Source of the DNA: a virus
DNA length: 24,920 nucleotides
Direction: 5' to 3' (one strand)
IMG/VR virus record: IMGVR_UViG_3300010883_000432
Location: 1 to 24,920 of that record
The notes below the pieces were generated by a model. It searched no databases, was not told the DNA's origin, and saw nothing but the letters and a program-made list of their open reading frames with translations. Made by a program: the position numbers and the translations under genes. The stretch's first letter is position 1. Each line of letters begins with the position of its first letter. This document shows, piece after piece, positions 10,889 through 22,500 of the stretch.

Positions 10889-13800
10889 CTATTGCGTCCT
10901 CTTTTCTCTGAATTGCTCCATTTCGTTTTCCAGCGAACCCTTATCCTCAAGTAGGATTTGGACTCTTGGCTTTGTGTCTCCAGGTTCAATAGATTGCTGT
11001 GTGGATAAATCCGTTGAGCGCGCAGTGACTTTCTCCCTAATCATATTCACTTGCTGGAATAGTTTCATTTCAGCGAATGCTGCACTATTTTCTTCGTCAC
11101 CACCGTCTTTCATTTTGTAAATTGTACCATCTTCAGAAATTTCATATCCTTGAACAATAAGAAGACGCGCCTCTCTCATAACGTCTTTAACTATTTCACG
11201 TATCGTGGTGAGCCGACCACCCGGTATGTCTTCGCTTTCGATCTCAAGACCGAGGTGCTCAAGCTCTGGCAGACGCTCCGTAAGCCTCTGCTTTAACATG
11301 CTACCAGATAGCCTCTTCATTCTGTCCTTCATTCTGATAGGAAGTTCGTCGCCATTTATCTGGTCAGTCATTGACCTAAAGTCCCCACCGTACTTTGAGT
11401 CAGCTAAAAGCTGCTTAAGTGGTGTTACTTCCTTATCGTTAGTGAAGAAGGGCATCACCCAATCCCATCCAAGCGTATTCGGTCTACTGATAACTTCTCC
11501 GAACATATTTCTTCCAGGGTACAATTTGTCTGTAAGCGATGCCTTCCTTAAGATATTTTCAACTACAGTTTCGGCTTCGTAGATAGCACTCACACCTTCA
11601 GAGAAATCGTGGCCCAGGAAATTAATACCTGTCTGCCGTGAAGAGGCCACAAGATTGGGGACAACCATTGCGGCGGCTGTCTTACCTAGCCACCTCTGAA
11701 TCTTTGTCTGACTCCCAAGCCTGGGGTCAAAAGCATCCATTGCATCTGATATGCCCTGATAGTATGACTTGTCTTTTGCAATAATACCCACAGCCCCAGC
11801 AATGGTTCCAGCGATTTCCATAGACATTTCTTCCCCACCGGGGGCATCCTGAATGTCTGCGAATCTTTCTGCCAACGTCCCCATAAATCCAAAGAAAGTT
11901 GCGAAGGGGTCTGCTCTACGGTATGAGACAGGTATCATTTTTCCGTCTTCATCATAGAAGATAAACGAGAAAGGTTGCCACCCTGTCATCTCAAGAACTT
12001 TTCTTTCGTGCGGATTGACCGGACCTGACCCGGTAATACGCCCGTTCACTGCCATGTACCATGCAGAACCCCACATAATTTGACCCGAAGTAAGGTGTGC
12101 TTGAAATCTTTCCATTTCGCGCTTTAACCGAACATCTGATGGGTCGAGTTCTAGCTGTTGCTTTAGTGTGCGGTATTTTTTTGTCAAAAGGTGTATGCCG
12201 GGGGACCGCTCACCAACGTACTTGAGAAGGTTTGTCGGTGTTCTGATAAATGGCACGAACAATTTAAGAATAGGAGCGCGCGAAATCCCACTTTGTATCA
12301 ACTGGGCTGGCTGGCTGTTAACGGGGTTAGTAAATGATACTGTCCTCGCATGATCTAGCGCGTCCCGGTGCATCATTTCGTAGGCTTCTCTGAGCGGATC
12401 ATTTATATCCATCTCTGCCCAGCGGGGGATATTTTCGGCAGCATCCTTAACATACTTACTAAACTCTGCCCCCTCCAGTCCCGCCTCCCTGGCGTTTCTG
12501 CGTGCGTTTTTAATTAAGTTGGCACGATAAAAGATGCCTTTCGAGAGTTCATCCCCGGTTGACACAAGGCGCGCCATTAGATTAGAAGTAACTCCAAGAG
12601 CGTCTACCGCCTTCCCCCCCACCGTCCCGTGCCGCACGATGCGCCCCGGATTATATTTACCAATACCGGGAAGTGTGTTCAGCCTGTCTTCCAAATTGTC
12701 ACTCGAGATTGCGCGAAGGGAACCCGGTCTAGCCGAAGATCCTCCAAGCTCTGTAGCCCGAGCCCCCCGTGCCGGGTCCAGGTAATTTTTACCCGTCATT
12801 AGGCTTTTCATCCACGAGGGCAGATCTCCTGATTCTTCTATAATCTGTCTTGCGGCATCCGTATGTGAAGAATCTAGAGAGGCACCTGATCTTGCGAATC
12901 TTTTACCAGCCCCTCCAATCTCTCGCAGACCCCTACCGTATCTCCCCCCTACCGTTTTCCCCCAATGCTGTAATTTCTGTCTCCCGCTCATCCCCTCTAC
13001 ATACCCAGCGACACCGTTAAGTCGGAATGCGTCAGAGTATGATGAGAAAATTCCATTCATCTCATCCATTGCAGCGTCCCAAGATTCCATGACATCTGCA
13101 CCCCATTCGCCACTACTACGGTCCCACATTGTTTTATTTATCACACTACCAACAAGTTCCTGAGCGGGGTTCAGCACTGCGGTGAGGTGAACCGCACTCA
13201 CATTAATAAACGAAGTAATGGGGCCTGAGATAATGTTATTAACAAACCACTCTGCGATCATGTCCTGAAAGCCAGGCTTTCGCATAAGGAGCTTTCGGCG
13301 TTTCGCAGAATCTTTCGCAGCAATAACACCTGTAGCCCACTTATCCCATTCCTCATCCGTCATGCGTACAAAGTCTTGGTTTAGGCCCAGTGCCCTTGGA
13401 AGGTTCCCATCTGGGCCAACAGTGTGGTTAAAGATCTGAAGCCCTCGCCCCATAGCCGTTGTCATGCCTGACACAAGGTCATTCCAATTAGCAGTAACTT
13501 CTACAAGGTTTAGAACCTTAGACTTAAGTTCAGAATCACCCCTACCACGCTTAATAGCCTTCGCGTACATAATAATAGTTGCGTGTAGGTTGGCGTTGAC
13601 TTGACGAAGAATCTGAACATCTTCTACAATTTCATGGATGCTCCGCTGCGCTGTCCCCCGATCACCGAATTTCAACAGAAATCTTTTAATTCTTTCAGCG
13701 GGTACCCCTATAACCTTACCTTCATTTCTAAGGAGCTTATTAAGATAATTGACAACAGGCTGGGCACTTTCTACCGTAGACTCCATAGGCCTAGGCTGAA

Positions 13801-15850
13801 AGGCCCGCCTAGCAATCGGCACTCTCCCGGGCGTGCTGCCTAGGCGCATCATTTGACCAAAGACAAGCTCAAGTTCTTCGCCGTTTGTAATGCGCTCCAA
13901 GTTCAAATCGGGGGGAATGCCGTGCAGCGTATAGAAGTCGGCAAGGGCTGCCGCATCAATCTCATCAGCTTGCAGAATTTCTAGGAGTGCTCTAGTTTCA
14001 GCCCTTGTAATCTTAAGGTGATTTCCTCCACCAAATAGAAAATCAGAAGCATTCTCAACCGCTCTACTTATGGGGATTCCTTCTCTCGTAGATGCCCTAG
14101 CTTCTTCTAGCCCACCCCCGGGCTTTAGTTTATTACCTGTCTTTGTGGTGGAGTCTTTGTCAAGACTGTCACGGAGAAGAGCTCTGGACTCCTTAGTCTT
14201 GGGATGAATGTGCGTGTTAGGGTCGCGTAGGGGATTAACACCATCAACAAGTTCTCTCTTGAGGTGTCCTGGGAGCGTCCTTACATTATCTGAGGTGGCT
14301 GCTCGTACCCAATCATCTTCAGCTTCTTCAAGTCTAGTTACGGTGCTATTAATAAAACCTTCGACTTCACCGTTTTTGTCCAGAACAGACCTAATACCTT
14401 TTGCCATATTCGCAAAGGCACCATCCCCGATCTGCTCTAGTTCGTCGAGTAGTGAAGAAGCACCGGAACGGACTTCCGGTCCTACAAGCGCATCGAATGA
14501 CACCAGTACGTTATTTCTGTAGTTCCCTGCCTGGAAGATAGCACTCTCAGCGTACACTCGAGCCTGTGGGGACAAGGACGCTAAAACCTCTTCGGGGATA
14601 AGAAACTCATCAACATCTGAATTCTTAGTAATTCTAGGTGAAAGCGTGCCCCCTTGCTGGCGGGCTCTATCCATCAGAGATTTCAAAGCTTGGCGAGCTT
14701 CAACAATATGTGGGTTACCTGTGTTGAAGTTCTTAACTGTCTCTACAAGCTCTGTAATAGTACTGAACACTTCCCTATAATGGGTGACACGTTTGGATAC
14801 TTCGTTTAGGGATTCTGCCTCAAGACTATCAAGACCGCCCTCCCGAATAAGTTTCCCTTCGATTGATCGGTGGAACTTTACTTTATCTACTATGTTCTTT
14901 ATGGCAGGGGTTGAGTGTTTTACTGCACCTACACCAAACCTGCCCGCCCCCTCAACACCAAACCCAACCGCAAATCCCTCAAGGGATCTCTTGAACATAG
15001 CTTCACCCCTGGTATCGCCGGGGTCTGTGGCCATGTACTCCAAGATCGCCGCCTCCATCGGGCCTCTGTCTTCGTCCGTGTTGTCAATAATGATGTCTGT
15101 GAGCCGTTCTTCCCACGGGTCAAACGGTAAGGCATCCGCAGGAATGCCCGAGAGAGAGCCTCTCAGGGACGTACGCAACCATTTTTCGCCCGATCTGAGG
15201 ATAGCTACTGAGTCCTGAAATTTCTTTGCTTTCTCAAAATTCTTGAACCACTTAACTGCGCCCAGCATCCTGAAGGCGGGAGCGAAACCAACAAGAAACT
15301 GGGATATTCCTTTAGCTCCAGCCTCCCAGCCATCCTGGGGTTCAGGCCACACCTTCTTACCATCAACTTCAAGGTTTTTAAGTGCCTCTATATCTACCGA
15401 AGCCCCACTAAAGTCGTAGTCCTGTGGATCTGTAACTTCTCCGTGTTGCATTACTTGTCCAGTGTCCGAATATTGGTTCGCTGCCCACTCAGCAATTGGG
15501 ACAACGGAATTATTCCATGTGTTTAGAATACCCTCTATACCCCCAGCTACAGTATTTGCTAGTACCCCACCATAACCTTCCGGCCCCCCAGCCCCGTCAT
15601 CCCCAAGCTGTTCAGACTCAAGCCCACCAGAGGGAGAGGCTGGCGAGCGAGGAACATCATCGGATTCTACGGAACTGGGAGGCGAGCCCATAACACTGGC
15701 GTTTAGAATGTCCACACCCTCCGAAGCCATATCGCTGATAAGAGCCTGGCGTTCAGCCGCCCGCGCTTTTTCTGCCCCGATGACTCCCGTCAGGGAGCCT
15801 TCATCTCCCGGCTCTAGAGGCGAATCCGTAATGTGGTTAATGGTTGTCAT
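10889..15850 (-). CDS. Giant internal virion protein in gp16 position, 1653 aa
   Basis: The start is ATG 15850 with a strong GAGGAGG six bases upstream, overlapping the previous stop (ATGA). It lies directly before the tail fibre, where T7 has gp16 (1318 aa), and is larger. The first 110 residues are low-complexity Ser/Pro/Gly. Much of the rest is helical. A conserved-looking block spans about 1170-1310, including [36 protein letters not shown] and [18 protein letters not shown], a pattern known from very large internal proteins of podoviruses. I see no transglycosylase signature (the lysin module is in the preceding gene). The expected role is ejection with DNA to form the trans-envelope channel. 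Confidence 0.85.
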   Translation of the reverse strand: MTTINHITDSPLEPGDEGSLTGVIGAEKARAAERQALISDMASEGVDILNASVMGSPPSSVESDDVPRSPASPSGGLESEQLGDDGAGGPEGYGGVLANTVAGGIEGILNTWNNSVVPIAEWAANQYSDTGQVMQHGEVTDPQDYDFSGASVDIEALKNLEVDGKKVWPEPQDGWEAGAKGISQFLVGFAPAFRMLGAVKWFKNFEKAKKFQDSVAILRSGEKWLRTSLRGSLSGIPADALPFDPWEERLTDIIIDNTDEDRGPMEAAILEYMATDPGDTRGEAMFKRSLEGFAVGFGVEGAGRFGVGAVKHSTPAIKNIVDKVKFHRSIEGKLIREGGLDSLEAESLNEVSKRVTHYREVFSTITELVETVKNFNTGNPHIVEARQALKSLMDRARQQGGTLSPRITKNSDVDEFLIPEEVLASLSPQARVYAESAIFQAGNYRNNVLVSFDALVGPEVRSGASSLLDELEQIGDGAFANMAKGIRSVLDKNGEVEGFINSTVTRLEEAEDDWVRAATSDNVRTLPGHLKRELVDGVNPLRDPNTHIHPKTKESRALLRDSLDKDSTTKTGNKLKPGGGLEEARASTREGIPISRAVENASDFLFGGGNHLKITRAETRALLEILQADEIDAAALADFYTLHGIPPDLNLERITNGEELELVFGQMMRLGSTPGRVPIARRAFQPRPMESTVESAQPVVNYLNKLLRNEGKVIGVPAERIKRFLLKFGDRGTAQRSIHEIVEDVQILRQVNANLHATIIMYAKAIKRGRGDSELKSKVLNLVEVTANWNDLVSGMTTAMGRGLQIFNHTVGPDGNLPRALGLNQDFVRMTDEEWDKWATGVIAAKDSAKRRKLLMRKPGFQDMIAEWFVNNIISGPITSFINVSAVHLTAVLNPAQELVGSVINKTMWDRSSGEWGADVMESWDAAMDEMNGIFSSYSDAFRLNGVAGYVEGMSGRQKLQHWGKTVGGRYGRGLREIGGAGKRFARSGASLDSSHTDAARQIIEESGDLPSWMKSLMTGKNYLDPARGARATELGGSSARPGSLRAISSDNLEDRLNTLPGIGKYNPGRIVRHGTVGGKAVDALGVTSNLMARLVSTGDELSKGIFYRANLIKNARRNAREAGLEGAEFSKYVKDAAENIPRWAEMDINDPLREAYEMMHRDALDHARTVSFTNPVNSQPAQLIQSGISRAPILKLFVPFIRTPTNLLKYVGERSPGIHLLTKKYRTLKQQLELDPSDVRLKREMERFQAHLTSGQIMWGSAWYMAVNGRITGSGPVNPHERKVLEMTGWQPFSFIFYDEDGKMIPVSYRRADPFATFFGFMGTLAERFADIQDAPGGEEMSMEIAGTIAGAVGIIAKDKSYYQGISDAMDAFDPRLGSQTKIQRWLGKTAAAMVVPNLVASSRQTGINFLGHDFSEGVSAIYEAETVVENILRKASLTDKLYPGRNMFGEVISRPNTLGWDWVMPFFTNDKEVTPLKQLLADSKYGGDFRSMTDQINGDELPIRMKDRMKRLSGSMLKQRLTERLPELEHLGLEIESEDIPGGRLTTIREIVKDVMREARLLIVQGYEISEDGTIYKMKDGGDEENSAAFAEMKLFQQVNMIREKVTARSTDLSTQQSIEPGDTKPRVQILLEDKGSLENEMEQFREKRTQ

Positions 15851-16851
15851 TCCGGTCCTCCTCGCTTTCCTATGAAAAGGGGCTCATTTTCTCTTCGGGA
15901 GAGAACTTCCCGCTCGTGCCGCGACCCAGGAAGATACTCAAGTATGCCGGGATCAGGGTGCATAACTGCCTGCTGTGCATCAAGCTCCTGGTTAGAGTAC
16001 ATAACAAAACCAGACTCTTCCCCCGAGTCAAATTCATTGGTAGGCTCGAGTTCCCTGCTAATTGGTTCCATGAGTTTGGTTAGTTTGTCTGTAAGGGCTT
16101 CATACAGGAAGGATGGATCGACCCCCCTGGCCAAGTCTCCCGCTCCCGCCAGGAAGTTGTTCCACACAACTGCGGTGGTTTCCTGCATGTCCTGCAAAGC
16201 CCCTCTTTTTGAAATATCCCTTGAGGGATTCCCGGCTACAATACTCTCGGCTTCTTTAATTGCTTCAGGTGAGAAGGCGTTGTCCAGTGCATCAAGGACT
16301 CTATGCGTATTCTGTGTGTCCGTAGCATCGGAAAATTCTTCCACTTCCGTAGCCTCCTGTTGTTGAGGGGGGGCACCAATTGAATCCAAAAATCTGTTAG
16401 TGCGAAGTTCCAGTTCTTCTGGGCTTACTCTCTGATTTTTACCACCAGACTGGAGGTGTATATGGGGGGCAGACCCGTGTTTTTTGCCCCCCGGCATGTG
16501 CCATCTACCATCTGCTTTAATACCCAAACCCTGCGCGATTCGCATAAGAGAAAGGTAAACCTTCTCCTTCTCATCATCATTCATTCTGCCAACACTAGGA
16601 CCTCTGATTGCAAAATCGTGTGCAGGCTTGTTCTTGTGACTGCCACGGTCATTCGACGTTCTATCGCCAGGTGCGTACCCACTTGTGTGCACTAACTCGT
16701 AACCTTCCGGCAGAACCTTATCGGCATGTTCTATAAAAAGCATCAGTTGGTCCCAATATTGGTTGTGCTTATCATTTGTGTAGAAGTCCGCTGGAAGAGT
16801 GTGCTTGATAGGGAGCCTGCCCCCCAGCGTTCTGTCGATAGGATCAGACAT
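15847..16851 (-). CDS. Virion protein with N-terminal M15-like peptidase domain, 334 aa
   Basis: I set the start at ATG 16851 (TGATG overlap with the upstream stop); a GTG one codon earlier (16854) is possible. The N-terminal 140 residues look like a zinc D,D-peptidase of the M15/VanX type. Counted from the [20 protein letters not shown] is followed by SHKNKPAHD, where His73-x6-Asp80 matches the HxxxxxxD zinc motif, and by PHIHL with His131/His133 as the third ligand. It would cut peptide stems of peptidoglycan during DNA ejection. The C-terminal half is acidic and low-complexity, ending [13 protein letters not shown]. It sits between gp15-like and gp16-position genes, so it is probably an ejected structural protein. 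Confidence 0.75.
   Translation of the reverse strand: MSDPIDRTLGGRLPIKHTLPADFYTNDKHNQYWDQLMLFIEHADKVLPEGYELVHTSGYAPGDRTSNDRGSHKNKPAHDFAIRGPSVGRMNDDEKEKVYLSLMRIAQGLGIKADGRWHMPGGKKHGSAPHIHLQSGGKNQRVSPEELELRTNRFLDSIGAPPQQQEATEVEEFSDATDTQNTHRVLDALDNAFSPEAIKEAESIVAGNPSRDISKRGALQDMQETTAVVWNNFLAGAGDLARGVDPSFLYEALTDKLTKLMEPISRELEPTNEFDSGEESGFVMYSNQELDAQQAVMHPDPGILEYLPGSRHEREVLSRRENEPLFIGKRGGPE
15862..15888. repeat. 27-bp repeat, copy 1 (end of peptidase gene)
   Basis: It matches 19911-19937 at 25 of 27 bases. On the minus strand both copies encode NEPLFIGKR and the two differences are synonymous. This copy lies immediately before the ribosome binding site of the giant virion protein gene and contains TTTTCATAGG. 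Confidence 0.85.
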
Positions 16852-18509
16852 CACTGCCCCACGTTAGGGGGAGCTTGGGCACCACTGTCGTTGTGGAGGA
16901 ACCCATCGATCAAAAGCTTCCTGTCTCGTACCGAATCAGCCTCAAGAAACTTTTTATACGCTGTCTCATTTAGGGTGAAAACTTTATCAAGACCCTTGCT
17001 AAACTCCCTTGCTGCGCCAATGTCTACCCCAGCAGCAGTACGTGGACTAGATACATGGGTCATGGACTCTCTAACAACTCTATAAAACAAAAGCCTTTTA
17101 GCGCGCTCTGTGTATTCATCTCGCACAGTTGAAGATACGAAGACAACGCCACCATCTTGAGTTGTGATGAGTTGCCCGCCTATAGCGTCTGCAAATTGTG
17201 CTAGGTGGTGTTTGAAGACGGGATTTCGTGATACCTGCCCTATAAGAGCAGCCCGCTCCCCTTCATAATCAAACATCTTTATCTGGTCACTATATGATAG
17301 GTCTTTAGCGAGGTCTGCATTAAAACCTCCATGACTTAACATGCTAAAACGAAGTTCAGCGTGCTGTGCTGGCGTTAGCTTACTTTCTGTAGAATCTCTG
17401 TATTGCTTTATCTTGCCTCCGGGGTTTTCAACCTTAAGCATCATCCCTAGAGTTATGTGTTCGTTGACCTCTGCTTGGTCACCCGTGGATACAATGTCAG
17501 GTACATCCGTATACCACAGCCGCTTCCGCTCTTTTCTACCCGCTTCAGCGTTCCGCGCCTCCACCCCAAGCCTCGTCAAGTCACGGGATTCCGCTGAACG
17601 GTAAGAAGCCATAAAGCGCGCAGCGTCCTCTGTATCTTCTGCTAGCCATGAAATATCGCGCCCCATTCCTATGTCTACCGCAATACCTGACAACCTAAAA
17701 AGAGTAGATTGATCCACTTCTTCCGAGTCAAGTATATTTATCACAGAACCTATAACTGCTTTTTTGATTTTGTATTTAGGAATCCCCCAGTTTTCAGCCT
17801 GCGCGGACAGGGAGTCGGGTTGGTCTGAGTTCAGGAGGTCATTAATCTCATCTTCGCCTCCATTATTTAAGAGTACGTCACGTACCACTAACCCGGCTTC
17901 TACATCAAAGGCTGCATCTCTCGCACCCTGGATGTATTGGGCAGAACGCGCCCCCAGACGGCCCCGCATCTTGCCATATTCTTCAAAGGCGGCGTCGGCC
18001 ATAGCTTCGCGGTTACGTTCCAGAAGTCGGGATTCCCCATCTTCTCCCTCTCCCGAAATATTAAAGGTCTTTGTATAGTCAGTCAGTGCCGCATCTGCCG
18101 CACTCATAATATCTTCGATGGTGCTATGCTCGTGCACCATTCCTGGGAGGGCTGTGGTTTCCCACTCCTGCATAAAGGATCTCCCCATGTTCGCGCCTTT
18201 ACGCTGATTGATTCCGATTGAAACCCAATCGTTCAGCCCCCAGGCCACATCCTCCTTCTCTAAAATTTCCTTTGTGGTAAGAGCAGCGTTTCTTTCAGCC
18301 AGAATAGTGCCACGCTTTACCGATGATTTATAGGCAGCCCCTATCGCACGCCCTGTCAAAGGGATAAGGACGTTGGCCAATCTCTCAAGCCCGGTAGCGG
18401 TAGAGTCCTGAATGGCAGGGGGATAATACGGACTAGGCGTGGTCTGTACGGTAGGCTGTATAGACGCAGGCGTAATGCCCTTCAGTTCAGTGTTTAATTT
18501 AGGACTCAT
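16851..18509 (-). CDS. Internal virion protein (T7 gp15-like position), 552 aa
   Basis: ATG 18509 overlaps the upstream stop (ATGA). The N-terminus is Pro/Thr-rich (about 1-35) and is followed by a long, mostly helical protein with no signal peptide, membrane span or enzyme motif. Order (after a gp14-like and before the gp16-position genes) and size compare with T7 gp15 (747 aa), a core and ejection protein. Residues 37-120 ([23 protein letters not shown] ... [13 protein letters not shown]) resemble the opening of such core proteins. Sequence-level homology to T7 itself cannot be shown by eye, so the assignment rests mainly on gene order. Confidence 0.75.
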   Translation of the reverse strand: MSPKLNTELKGITPASIQPTVQTTPSPYYPPAIQDSTATGLERLANVLIPLTGRAIGAAYKSSVKRGTILAERNAALTTKEILEKEDVAWGLNDWVSIGINQRKGANMGRSFMQEWETTALPGMVHEHSTIEDIMSAADAALTDYTKTFNISGEGEDGESRLLERNREAMADAAFEEYGKMRGRLGARSAQYIQGARDAAFDVEAGLVVRDVLLNNGGEDEINDLLNSDQPDSLSAQAENWGIPKYKIKKAVIGSVINILDSEEVDQSTLFRLSGIAVDIGMGRDISWLAEDTEDAARFMASYRSAESRDLTRLGVEARNAEAGRKERKRLWYTDVPDIVSTGDQAEVNEHITLGMMLKVENPGGKIKQYRDSTESKLTPAQHAELRFSMLSHGGFNADLAKDLSYSDQIKMFDYEGERAALIGQVSRNPVFKHHLAQFADAIGGQLITTQDGGVVFVSSTVRDEYTERAKRLLFYRVVRESMTHVSSPRTAAGVDIGAAREFSKGLDKVFTLNETAYKKFLEADSVRDRKLLIDGFLHNDSGAQAPPNVGQ

Positions 18510-19069
18510 CTAAAAGCATCCGGCTGTAGCTGCATGGCTGTCCCTAGTCCAGTGGCAACACCCTTCAAAGCTCCAGTTCCGATTACCAGTCCCATGTTAG
18601 GAGGCTGTGGAAGTCCCCCAATTCGCCCCTCAAGCCGCATATGGGATTCTGCGCCCAAGAAGGTGGCTCGCTCCTTGTCCAGTGCTGCTTGGGCATCTAT
18701 TGCGGATACCCTATCACCAGCTTGTATATTTACTCCACGTTGAAGAGCCGTCAGAAAATTCCCTTTACCCCCAGTTTCTGCCGCTTGTGCCATTAGAGAA
18801 CCCTGAGATGAAAGCCTTGCCTTCTCTACTGCTAATTTCTTGCGTGTAGCAGCTTCGGCTGCCTGACGTTGTGAAGCATTTATCTTAGAGGCTTCGATAC
18901 TGCGAGTTTTCTCAGCAGCCTCGGCAACCTTAAAGTTTTGTTTTGTCTGGGCGCTAGCGGCAGATGCCTGTAACGCAACAGAAGTGGCAGTGGAAATCAC
19001 GGCAGAGGCTATAGTAGCGTTGATTACCCCCGCAGATATGGTCCCAATGGCCCCTGAGACTATACACAT
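18506..19069 (-). CDS. Internal virion protein (T7 gp14-like), 187 aa
   Basis: ATG 19069 directly follows the upstream stop, with GGAGG nine bases before it. Residues 5-40 are Ala/Ile/Gly/Ser-rich and hydrophobic, then about 45-95 form a charged Ala-rich coiled coil (KVAEAAEKTRSIEASKINAS). The C-terminus is Gly-rich. This composition and length match T7 gp14 (196 aa), which inserts into the outer membrane as part of the ejection channel. The stop overlaps the gp15-position gene. Confidence 0.82.
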   Translation of the reverse strand: MCIVSGAIGTISAGVINATIASAVISTATSVALQASAASAQTKQNFKVAEAAEKTRSIEASKINASQRQAAEAATRKKLAVEKARLSSQGSLMAQAAETGGKGNFLTALQRGVNIQAGDRVSAIDAQAALDKERATFLGAESHMRLEGRIGGLPQPPNMGLVIGTGALKGVATGLGTAMQLQPDAFR

Positions 19070-19528
19070 TTAAATGACCCTCCGTTCAAATTTCCAAAAG
19101 TAATAATATTTATTATCTTTCTGTATAGGTACCTTGCCTGTAAACTGAAAGCCCAGAAACTTAAGCCATCCGATAGCTGCCTCATTCTGGTCATGAACTA
19201 TATTCCGCAAAAGACCATAGGATTGAATTTCATTGTCTAACCATTTCTTACTTTTTTTTAAAAAGCTAAAGCGTGCAAACTTAAAGTCAGTTGTAGACAA
19301 AAGCCACGGCACCCCGCCCCAAGAAGTTCTAGCAATTCCAAACATTGCAGAAGGAGACCCATCCAGAACTATAGTCTTACACACCTCAGACTCTCGGTAC
19401 CCATACGTAAGATGATATTCCGCTGACTCCTCTCCCAGAATTTGTATTTCTTTTCTATCGGAGTTCCGTAAATTTTGGGAAATTATGTCTATATCCGATT
19501 CTATAGAATCTCTATAGTACCTGTGCAT
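19070..19528 (-). CDS. T7 gp13-like virion/assembly protein with GNAT-like fold, 152 aa
   Basis: ATG 19528 lies behind GAGGGGGTACACCAG, 16 bases after the tail tubular B stop. PWLLSTTDFKFARFSFLKKSKKW (about 75-97), then LRNIVHDQNEAAIGWLKFLGF (about 108-128) correspond to T7 gp13 WFVTSDQVWRL and LWNYVWVGNTSHIRFLKTIGA. In both, a GNAT-acetyltransferase-like N-x-x-A/H-x-x-x-L-x-x-x-G motif is visible. T7 gp13 is a small internal/assembly protein. Whether any acetyltransferase activity remains is unknown. Confidence 0.8.
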   Translation of the reverse strand: MHRYYRDSIESDIDIISQNLRNSDRKEIQILGEESAEYHLTYGYRESEVCKTIVLDGSPSAMFGIARTSWGGVPWLLSTTDFKFARFSFLKKSKKWLDNEIQSYGLLRNIVHDQNEAAIGWLKFLGFQFTGKVPIQKDNKYYYFWKFERRVI

Positions 19529-19544
19529 CTGGTGTACCCCCTCG

Positions 19545-22500
19545 CTACATTCTCTTGCTTCTTGTACTCCAGCTTGCCTCGTAGCGGGCTCCTATGAAGA
19601 CACTTAAGAAGGGAGAATCGTTTACCAGTTGTAGGCTTGTTTCTGTGTTCCGACCACCGACATCAACCTTAAATTCGCCATGTGATTTACTCCCAGGTCC
19701 AAATGGATCGCCCAAGACCCACGGGTCATAATAGTTGTAGGAGTACACAGTACCACCGTTGTTCACGTACACAGTAAACGGGCCGGACTTCGAGAATTTT
19801 ATAGAAAACGTCCTTAATTGCAATCTGCCGTCAGTGTAAGGCCGGGGGGCGCTCGTCCGAGTTGCCGATGATTTAATGATACATGTACTTAATTCAATAT
19901 CCTGAACGTATCGCTTCCCTATGAAAAGGGGTTCATTGAATACGCTATCCTCAATTTCTACAAAGATAGAGTTCGGTTCCTGACTATTCGATTCTACGCT
20001 TATCGAACTAGCTAAAATCAGAGTACCCGCTAAAGAACCTGATCCACCGACAAGAACTTGAAGATCTGGATGCACTTTGTCTACGTCTAAGGGATCTCTC
20101 GGAGCGGGCATTGGAAGGAGAATTTCCTTAAATGTCCCCACATGCAGCCCGCTAGGATTAGCAGCACTCAGTATCGTGTACTGAACTCGCTGATCCAGAC
20201 AAACGGGCATATCCGTTACTGGGGAATCAGACAGGTTTGGGTCGCTCAATCTTGGGGGCATGTACTCGAGCACAGTTTGGGGACCACTGATCGTTTCGGT
20301 TCTGTCTAGAAGTAAATTCAAATTTCTATTCAGAAAATTTCCGTTTATAATAGGTTGGTCTGTTGTCCACTTAGACCATGCCGACTGCAATCGGTCGTTT
20401 CCAGACAATAGGTACTGATAAACATATACGCTTGTAGGTTCATCACTCGAGAGAAAACATATAATTGATTCGTTGTCATTAGCTGTCACTTTATAAATAT
20501 TTTTAGGTAGAAACCTGGGGGCATGGTTGGTAATCTCGGTTGCTGAGCCTACAGGGGCATCTCCAGAAGCATCTGAGAATACTCTATACTCCCAAACCTT
20601 TGAGTTTGCTCCCTGTTCTGTCACCCAATACACACGGGAGCCTACAAAAATAGGCTTAGAAGCATTCTCTGACTGATAGCGTGAGACTTGATCTATATGC
20701 ACGGTTTTAGGTGTAAAGCCTTCTCCCAATGAAGGTCGAGCTAGAAACTGTCCAGAGGATGTAAGCAACAGAAGCCCAGCCTCTGTGGCCACTCCGCTAT
20801 GGAAGTCGCTTGCACCATCGGTAGTGGTAGAAGCCTGCACATCAATCGGATCAGAGTCCACAGAAGTCATTATGGAAGTAGGCCAGAAATTCAGAGGTTC
20901 TCTAACTTCACTAAACATTACAGAGTCGCGACTAAGAAACGCAAGTCTGTCTTTATACAGGACAATATCATTTAGGGGCTGGCCAACGAATGACGGAGTT
21001 GGAGCCATAACATCGTCGCCCACTTGCCTAGGTGCCCAGTCTTCGGGGCCAAATGTGAAATAAATATCACCTGCGGAAAGCACTAAAGTATAATCTTCTT
21101 CGGGGTCTCCTGTAGCAATTTTACGCTTAAGAACGTGCGGCATAGTGCGTACGTCGAAGTGATTACGTATCTGGCCTCTGGTATCTGCGTGCTTCACGCT
21201 TCTGCTTGAAATGCTCTCGACCCACACTCCATCCAGGGCGGAATATTGAAGATAGTATTCGTCTGCCTCTACATCGGGATCTCCGACTATACGTGTCTTG
21301 AACCCGTCTTGGCACACCGCAGGAAGCTTTGATACATCGGAAGGGCCTCTCCAACTATGCGTGATTACTGTGTTTTCAGAACCACGAGTAAATTCTAGCC
21401 GCTCCCGATTAGGGATTGGAACGTCAATTTTTTTGCTAGTGGAATACGGTGGGAAATGTAAATGTCTAATTACGGTGCTGTAGTACGTGCCAATGATAAA
21501 ATTTGGAAGCTCGGTATGGATGGGATCACCACCCGAGTACTCCCAAATCCACCCGTTTAACCCTTTATAATTAGCAACGGAACCAGTATCAGCGGTCCAT
21601 TCGAGTCGCTCGATATGATCGTATGTATCCTTGACGCCGGATGGTAGGGCAAAGTCTCCGGTTCCCGAATCGGGGGGGCCTAGACCAACGCATTGAGTGC
21701 TGGTTGAAGCAAACGTAGTAAACCCCGTGCTATCCAACGGTCCCACAAATGTTTCTACCACTTCAAATGTGTTGGATGTGACGTTCTGAGCGTAGAATTG
21801 AGGATTCGTATTGGAAGTTACATAGGGGGTATCCAATCCGGCGGCGAAAAAGTCGGGGGAAAAGACGTTCTGAAAGTATACTGCCTGACCCTCTATTAAA
21901 TTATGGTTAGGAGAGGTAGTTACAACAGCAGGGTTGGCGCTTGAAATGGCAAGTACGTTAACCCAAGCTAATGACCAGTCAAAAGAAGCTTGAAGGAATA
22001 CCGCAGGGGCTACCGCAAGTGCGTCTTTAATCTTCTTTATCTGAAGGCCATCTTGTTCGGTTGCAGCAGTGGTGCCCGGGGTTCCGCTGCTGACGCTGAG
22101 AATATCTACAGCCCACCGAGGTGCTTCATCTGGGTCATCGCTATTATCTGCGTCATACCCTGCAATTTCCATAGACGCATAAGCTGGGCCAGCTTGCATA
22201 GCCCCCCCGGAAGACGATATACACGCCGTTTCATACCCAGGTGAGTTAGTTGTAACGCTTTCTTCAACCGTCACTAAGCGGTTAACAACGAAGGTTGTAT
22301 CAGCGATGGTAAGCATACGAATGGATTTGTTGGGGGTAGCTACGTTTTCTATATATTTTTCAGCATCTGATCTGAGTTCGTTCGGGTAGATGCTTAAAGA
22401 AGTGCCGTCTATTTCAGAAATGTGGCCCTTGTTGGGGTCAGTTAGCCATTCTGGGGTGTATGCTGCCGTCGCGGGGGTGGAGATGCCGACTCCAAGATCA

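Noticed and set aside
14915-15218. Long open frames antisense to the giant virion protein (also at 14784, 17764, 15833 and others)
   Set aside because: They are shadows of strong minus-strand coding sequence without ribosome binding sites or protein-like features.
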